Positions 60,749 through 64,000 of a DNA stretch of 64,000 nucleotides are shown here, in pieces. The stretch lies in NCBI RefSeq assembly GCF_012910905.1, contig NZ_WTVN01000021.1:25169-89168 (forward strand). The letters run 5' to 3'. A program made the position numbers and the translations under genes. Origin of the DNA: Aromatoleum toluvorans. Its GTDB lineage: Bacteria; Pseudomonadota; Gammaproteobacteria; Burkholderiales; Rhodocyclaceae. The stretch's first letter is position 1, and each line of letters begins with the position of its first letter. The notes under the pieces were generated by a model. The model was given only the letters and a program-made list of their open reading frames with translations, was not told the DNA's origin and ran no database searches.

Positions 60749-60864
60749 CGGCACGCCCCCTCCACGCCGCCGGGAAACAGCCGGCAGGCGTCGGTGGCTG
60801 CGGCTTCGAGCAGCGCACATGCAGCGAGGGCCGCGACAACGCGGTCGGACAGGGACGGGGACAT
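60745..60864 (-). CDS. 39-residue small ORF coupled to the methyltransferase (candidate)
   Basis: ATG at 60864 (AAGG about 8 nt upstream) opens a 39-codon frame with DRVVAALAACALLEAAATDA and two later cysteines; its TGA overlaps the methyltransferase ATG as ATGA. The N-terminal half could form one amphipathic or membrane helix. I know no family. Overlap suggests translational coupling; chance in GC-rich DNA is possible. Confidence 0.35.
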   Translation of the reverse strand: MSPSLSDRVVAALAACALLEAAATDACRLFPGGVEGACR

Positions 60865-60976
60865 CGGAGAGCCTTGCAGCCGTAAGGCCCGACATCATAG
60901 CCGGTCGGCATCGACGGGGGCCGCCGCCAACCCGCGCGCCGCCAAAAATGCCTGCCCGATCCGGCGCCGACAAGGC

Positions 60977-61005
60977 GGCCGCCCGGCCGCGGTGGCCGGG
61001 CGGCC
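60977..61005 (-). terminator. GC-rich hairpin after nrtC
   Basis: A perfect 12-bp stem (GGCCGCCCGGCC at 60977-60988, complement at 60994-61005) with a 5-nt loop starts 28 bp past the nrtC stop. The sequence after it on the minus strand is only weakly T-rich (GCCTTGTC), so it may be a partial terminator or mRNA 3' stabiliser. Confidence 0.5.
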
Positions 61006-61033
61006 CCATATCGTGGCGTGCCGCCCCGGGTGC

Positions 61034-61825
61034 TCAAGCCGCCCGCTTCACCTGCTTCTTGTACAGGAAGTCCATGATCGCGGAACGGTAGCCTGCGAAC
61101 TCGGGCAGCCCGGCGAGCGCCAGGCGGTCGCGCGGGCGGTCGAGCTTCACCTCCAGGATCTCGCCGATCGTCGCCGCCGGGCCATTGGTGAGCATCACGA
61201 CGCGGTCGGAGAGCAGCACCGCCTCGTCGACGTCATGCGTCACCATCACCATCGTCGCCCTGGTCGCCGCGAGGATCTTCACCAGCTCGTCCTGCAGCAT
61301 CGCGCGGGTCAGCGCATCGAGCGCGCCGAAGGGCTCGTCCATCAGCAGGATCCTCGGCTCCATCGACAGCGCCCGGGCGATGCCGACGCGCTGCTTCATG
61401 CCGCCGGAGATCTCGTGCGGGAACTTTGTCTCCGCGTGCGACAGCCCGACCAGCGCCAGCGCGTCCTGCGTGCGCTGCCTGAGCTTCGCCTTGCCCTCCT
61501 TCGCGCCGAACACGCGATCCACCGCGAGATAGACGTTGTCGTAGCAGGTCAGCCACGGCAGCAGCGAGTGGTTCTGGAACACCACCGCGCGCTCCGGCCC
61601 GGGGCCGGCGATCTCGCGCCCGTCGCACAGCATCACGCCGCTCGACGGCAGCGTCAGGCCGGCGATCAGGTTCAGCAGCGTCGACTTGCCGCAGCCCGAG
61701 TGCCCGATCAGGCTGATGCTCTCGCCCTCGTGGATGTCGAGGTTGATGCCCCGCAGCGCCGTGAAGGGGCCGTTCTTCGTGTTGAAGGTCTGGCCGACGT
61801 TCTCGATCCGCACGATCTTCTTCAT
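61034..61825 (-). CDS. nrtC: Nitrate ABC transporter ATP-binding protein
   Basis: A 263-residue ATPase of the nitrate/sulfonate/taurine ABC class. It has Walker [11 protein letters not shown]-loop [18 protein letters not shown], signature [15 protein letters not shown], Walker [17 protein letters not shown] and switch His in [13 protein letters not shown]. The sequence NHSLLPWL is typical of NrtC/NrtD and CmpC/D. It lacks the C-terminal binding-protein-like domain of cyanobacterial NrtC. ATG 61825 has GGAGG at 7-10 nt; an upstream GTG is unlikely. It follows nrtB by 18 bp. Confidence 0.93.
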   Translation of the reverse strand: MKKIVRIENVGQTFNTKNGPFTALRGINLDIHEGESISLIGHSGCGKSTLLNLIAGLTLPSSGVMLCDGREIAGPGPERAVVFQNHSLLPWLTCYDNVYLAVDRVFGAKEGKAKLRQRTQDALALVGLSHAETKFPHEISGGMKQRVGIARALSMEPRILLMDEPFGALDALTRAMLQDELVKILAATRATMVMVTHDVDEAVLLSDRVVMLTNGPAATIGEILEVKLDRPRDRLALAGLPEFAGYRSAIMDFLYKKQVKRAA

Positions 61826-61843
61826 GATGGTTTCCTCCACCGC

Positions 61844-62800
61844 TCAGCGGTCTTCGTAGTTGAAGCGACGCGCCGCCAGCATCAGCGCCTGTTCCAGAAT
61901 CAGACCGACCGTCCCGATCACGAAGATCGCGATGATGATGTGCTCGACCTTGAGGTTGTTCCACTCGTCCCACACCCAGAAGCCGATGCCGACGCCGCCC
62001 GTGAGCATCTCTGCCGCGACGATCACGAGCCACGCCGTACCGATCGACAGCCGGATGCCGGTGAGCATGTAGGGCAGCACCGCCGGGAACAGGATCTTCG
62101 TGAACACCTTCCATTCCGAGAGGTTCAGCACGCGCGCGACGTTGAGGTAGTCCTGCGGCACGCGCGTCACGCCCTGCGCCGTGTTGAGGATCATCGGCCA
62201 GATCGAGCAGATGAAGATCGTCCAGGTCGCGGCCGGGTCGGCGCGCTGGAACACCAGCAGGCCGATCGGCAGCCACGCCAGCGGCGACACCGGGCGCAGC
62301 AGGCTGATGATCGGGTTCATCATCTTCGCCAGCACCGCGAAGCGCCCCAGCATGAAGCCCGCCGGAATGCCGACCAGCGCCGCAATGCCGAAGCCGATCG
62401 CCACCCGCTGCAGCGACGACAGCACGTTCCAGCCGATGCCCTGGTCGTTCGGCCCGGCGCGGTAGAAGGGATCCGAGAAGATCGCCACCGCCGCGTCCCA
62501 GGTCTGCACCGGCCCCGGGATGCCGCCGCCCTTGAGCGTCGCGAGGTACCAGAAGCCGACCAGCAGCGCGAGGCCGGCCACCGGTGGCAGCACCGCGCCG
62601 CCAACGGCACGCAGCCAGGCCGCAGCCCTGCCCTTGCGCCGGACGACCGGCTCGACCGCCGTGGTTTCCACCTCCGCCACCGCTGTCATGGCCTCTCCCT
62701 TGTCCGCCGCGGACCGCAGCGGCTTCAGGTCCGCGACTCTCGCATCGGCCGCCGCCCCACCGCTCCCCATCGCTCCGTCGAACGTCGCTGTCGCAGTCAT
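61844..62800 (-). CDS. nrtB: Nitrate ABC transporter permease
   Basis: A 318-residue inner-membrane permease with about six helices. A cytoplasmic N-terminal tail of about 65 residues precedes LPPVAGLALLVGFWYLATL. The BPD transport loop is VARVLNLSEWKVFTKILFPAVLP, and AWLVIVAAEMLTGGVGIGFWVW is typical of NrtB/SsuC-type permeases. It begins 13 bp after nrtA with AAGGAGG before the ATG. An internal ATG (62689) would remove most of the tail and is an alternative start. Confidence 0.93.
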   Translation of the reverse strand: MTATATFDGAMGSGGAAADARVADLKPLRSAADKGEAMTAVAEVETTAVEPVVRRKGRAAAWLRAVGGAVLPPVAGLALLVGFWYLATLKGGGIPGPVQTWDAAVAIFSDPFYRAGPNDQGIGWNVLSSLQRVAIGFGIAALVGIPAGFMLGRFAVLAKMMNPIISLLRPVSPLAWLPIGLLVFQRADPAATWTIFICSIWPMILNTAQGVTRVPQDYLNVARVLNLSEWKVFTKILFPAVLPYMLTGIRLSIGTAWLVIVAAEMLTGGVGIGFWVWDEWNNLKVEHIIIAIFVIGTVGLILEQALMLAARRFNYEDR

Positions 62801-62813
62801 CGCCCCGCCCTCC

Positions 62814-64000
62814 TTACGCCTTGACCTTGAAGGACCTGGCGTACTTCGCCGGATCCCTGCCGTCCCACACCGTGCCGTCGATCAGCTTCGAGCTGCGCAT
62901 GTCGCTCTTCGGCAGCGGCACGCCCGCTGCCGTCGCGGCCTGCTTGTAGATGTCGATGCGGTTCACCTGCTTCGCGACCGCGAGGTAATCGACGTCCTTG
63001 TCGAGCAGGCCCCAGCGCCGATGCTGCGTCAGGAACCACATGCCGTCGGTGAGATAGGGGAAGTTCACCGCACCGTCGTTGTAGAACTTCATGTAGTTCG
63101 GGTCGTCCCAGCTCTTGCCGAGACCATTCGAGTAGCGCCCGAGCATGCGTTCGAGGATCACGTCCATGTCGGTATTGACGTAGGATTTCTGCGCGACGGT
63201 CTCCGCCGTCGTGCGCCGGTTGGGCAGCGACGCGTCGATCCAGCGCCCGGCTTCCAGAATTGCCGCGGTCAGCGCGCGCGCCGCGTTCGGGTGCTTCGCG
63301 ACCCAGTCGGCGGTCGTGCCCAGCACCTTCTCCGGGTGATCGGTCCAGATGTCCTGCGTCGTCACCGCGGTGAAGCCGATCTTGTCCATGATCGCGCGGT
63401 TGTTCCACGGCTCGCCGACGCAGAAGCCGTCCATGTTGCCGACGCGCATGTTCGCGACCATCTGCGGCGGCGGCACGGTGATGACCTTCACGTCCTTCAT
63501 CGGGTTGATGTCGTGCGCCGCCAGCCAGTAGTACAGCCACATCGCGTGGGTGCCGGTGGGGAAGGTCTGCGCGAAGGTGTACTCGCCCGGCTTCGCGGAG
63601 ATCAGCTTCCTCAGCCCCGCGCCGTCGGTGACGCCCTGCTCCTTCAGCTTGCTCGCGAGCGTGATCGCCTGGCCGTTGTTGTTCAGGCTCATCAGCACCG
63701 CCATGTCCTTCTTCGGCCCGCCGATCCCAAGATGCACGCCATACACGAGGCCGTACAGCACGTGCGCCGCGTCGAGCTCGCCCGACACCAGCTTGTCGCG
63801 CACCGACGCCCAGCTCGCCTCCTTGCTCGGGATGATCTTGATGCCGTACTTCTCGTCGAACTTCTGCACCGCCGCCATCACGACCGACGAGCAGTCGGTC
63901 AGCGGAATGAAGCCGACGCGGATCTCCTTCTTTTCCGGCGCATCCGACCCTGCCGCCCACACGCCACCGCTCACCCCCAGCCCCGCAGACCCTGTCTCTT
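62814..64000 (-). CDS. nrtA: Nitrate ABC transporter substrate-binding protein (5' partial)
   Basis: The reading frame stays open to the window edge; the N-terminus with most of the signal peptide is cut off. Visible are a signal-peptide end (GLGVSGGVWAAGSDA), then IRVGFIPLTDCSSVVMAAVQKF, VSGELDAAHVLYGLVYGVHLGIG, FAQTFPTGTHAMWLYYWL, VGNMDGFCVGEPWNNRAI and AVNFPYLTDGMWFLTQHRRWG, all characteristic of NrtA/NasF/CmpA nitrate- or bicarbonate-binding proteins. Context with nirBD and nasA points to nitrate. It captures nitrate in the periplasm for NrtB/NrtC. Genes further upstream, perhaps nasST, are not visible. Confidence 0.93.
   Translation of the reverse strand, partial: ETGSAGLGVSGGVWAAGSDAPEKKEIRVGFIPLTDCSSVVMAAVQKFDEKYGIKIIPSKEASWASVRDKLVSGELDAAHVLYGLVYGVHLGIGGPKKDMAVLMSLNNNGQAITLASKLKEQGVTDGAGLRKLISAKPGEYTFAQTFPTGTHAMWLYYWLAAHDINPMKDVKVITVPPPQMVANMRVGNMDGFCVGEPWNNRAIMDKIGFTAVTTQDIWTDHPEKVLGTTADWVAKHPNAARALTAAILEAGRWIDASLPNRRTTAETVAQKSYVNTDMDVILERMLGRYSNGLGKSWDDPNYMKFYNDGAVNFPYLTDGMWFLTQHRRWGLLDKDVDYLAVAKQVNRIDIYKQAATAAGVPLPKSDMRSSKLIDGTVWDGRDPAKYARSFKVKA

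Overview
The window is a gene-dense, GC-rich (roughly two-thirds G+C) chromosomal segment. It reads as a betaproteobacterium, most likely Rhodocyclales of the Azoarcus/Aromatoleum/Thauera type. The grounds are an sspA-sspB block next to petABC, a PVWY-type cytochrome b, NasA/NirBD nitrate assimilation, cysD-cysNC, putA with a divergent Lrp regulator, and many c-di-GMP proteins. The genus is inferred; no rRNA or plasmid marker is present. I see no insertion sequence, prophage, CRISPR array or pseudogene. Both window edges cut a gene.

Layout: 1-5.0 kb holds the 3' end of a Ser/Thr kinase with a cyclic-nucleotide-binding domain, then grxD, prmC, prfA and hemA. 5.2-9.5 kb is sulfur assimilation: a TauE-type exporter diverges from a cysD with a long unexplained N-terminal extension and from cysNC. 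9.7-14.3 kb holds tRNA-Phe with its own promoter and terminator, the acetate permease pair (DUF485 protein and actP), and a two-component system with GTAAG repeats at both promoters. 14.5-18.0 kb is groESL under a perfect CIRCE operator, then an aromatic aminotransferase. 18.3-25.5 kb is an operon-like block with a lone periplasmic binding protein, a membrane HAMP-PAS-GGDEF-EAL protein, a variant HD-GYP protein and a degenerate-GGDEF/EAL protein. 25.5-31.7 kb holds tamA, putA and the putA regulator. 31.8-39.3 kb holds fbp, dadA, a glycosyltransferase, sspBA and the cytochrome bc1 operon. 39.5-46.2 kb holds recR, ybaB, dnaX, cfa, a type Vd patatin autotransporter and the 4.5S SRP RNA. 46.3-50.5 kb holds an acyl-CoA synthetase and a PAS-GGDEF-EAL protein. 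50.5-64.0 kb is nitrate assimilation: nirB, nirD, an MFS nitrate transporter, a fused PP2C phosphatase/kinase and nasA read leftwards from 59.2 kb. Upstream of them lie a methyltransferase gene and the nitrate ABC transporter nrtABC, cut at the right edge.

The most complete regulatory story lies in front of nirB. A GCACC/GGTGC dyad resembling an NtrC site sits about 120 bp upstream of a consensus sigma-54 promoter. The predicted transcript begins just before two hairpins whose hexanucleotide loops both carry A1 and G4, the signature of ANTAR (NasR/NasT) target RNAs. The second hairpin is mutually exclusive with a strong intrinsic terminator. An 18-codon leader ORF with its own ribosome binding site follows. 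Nitrogen limitation (NtrC) and nitrate (a NasT-type antiterminator outside the window) would therefore both be needed for expression.

The second candidate system is the 18.3-25.5 kb block. A periplasmic binding protein without permease or ATPase is translationally coupled to a membrane c-di-GMP enzyme. This recalls the NspS-MbaA pair of Vibrio cholerae, and here two further c-di-GMP domain proteins follow.
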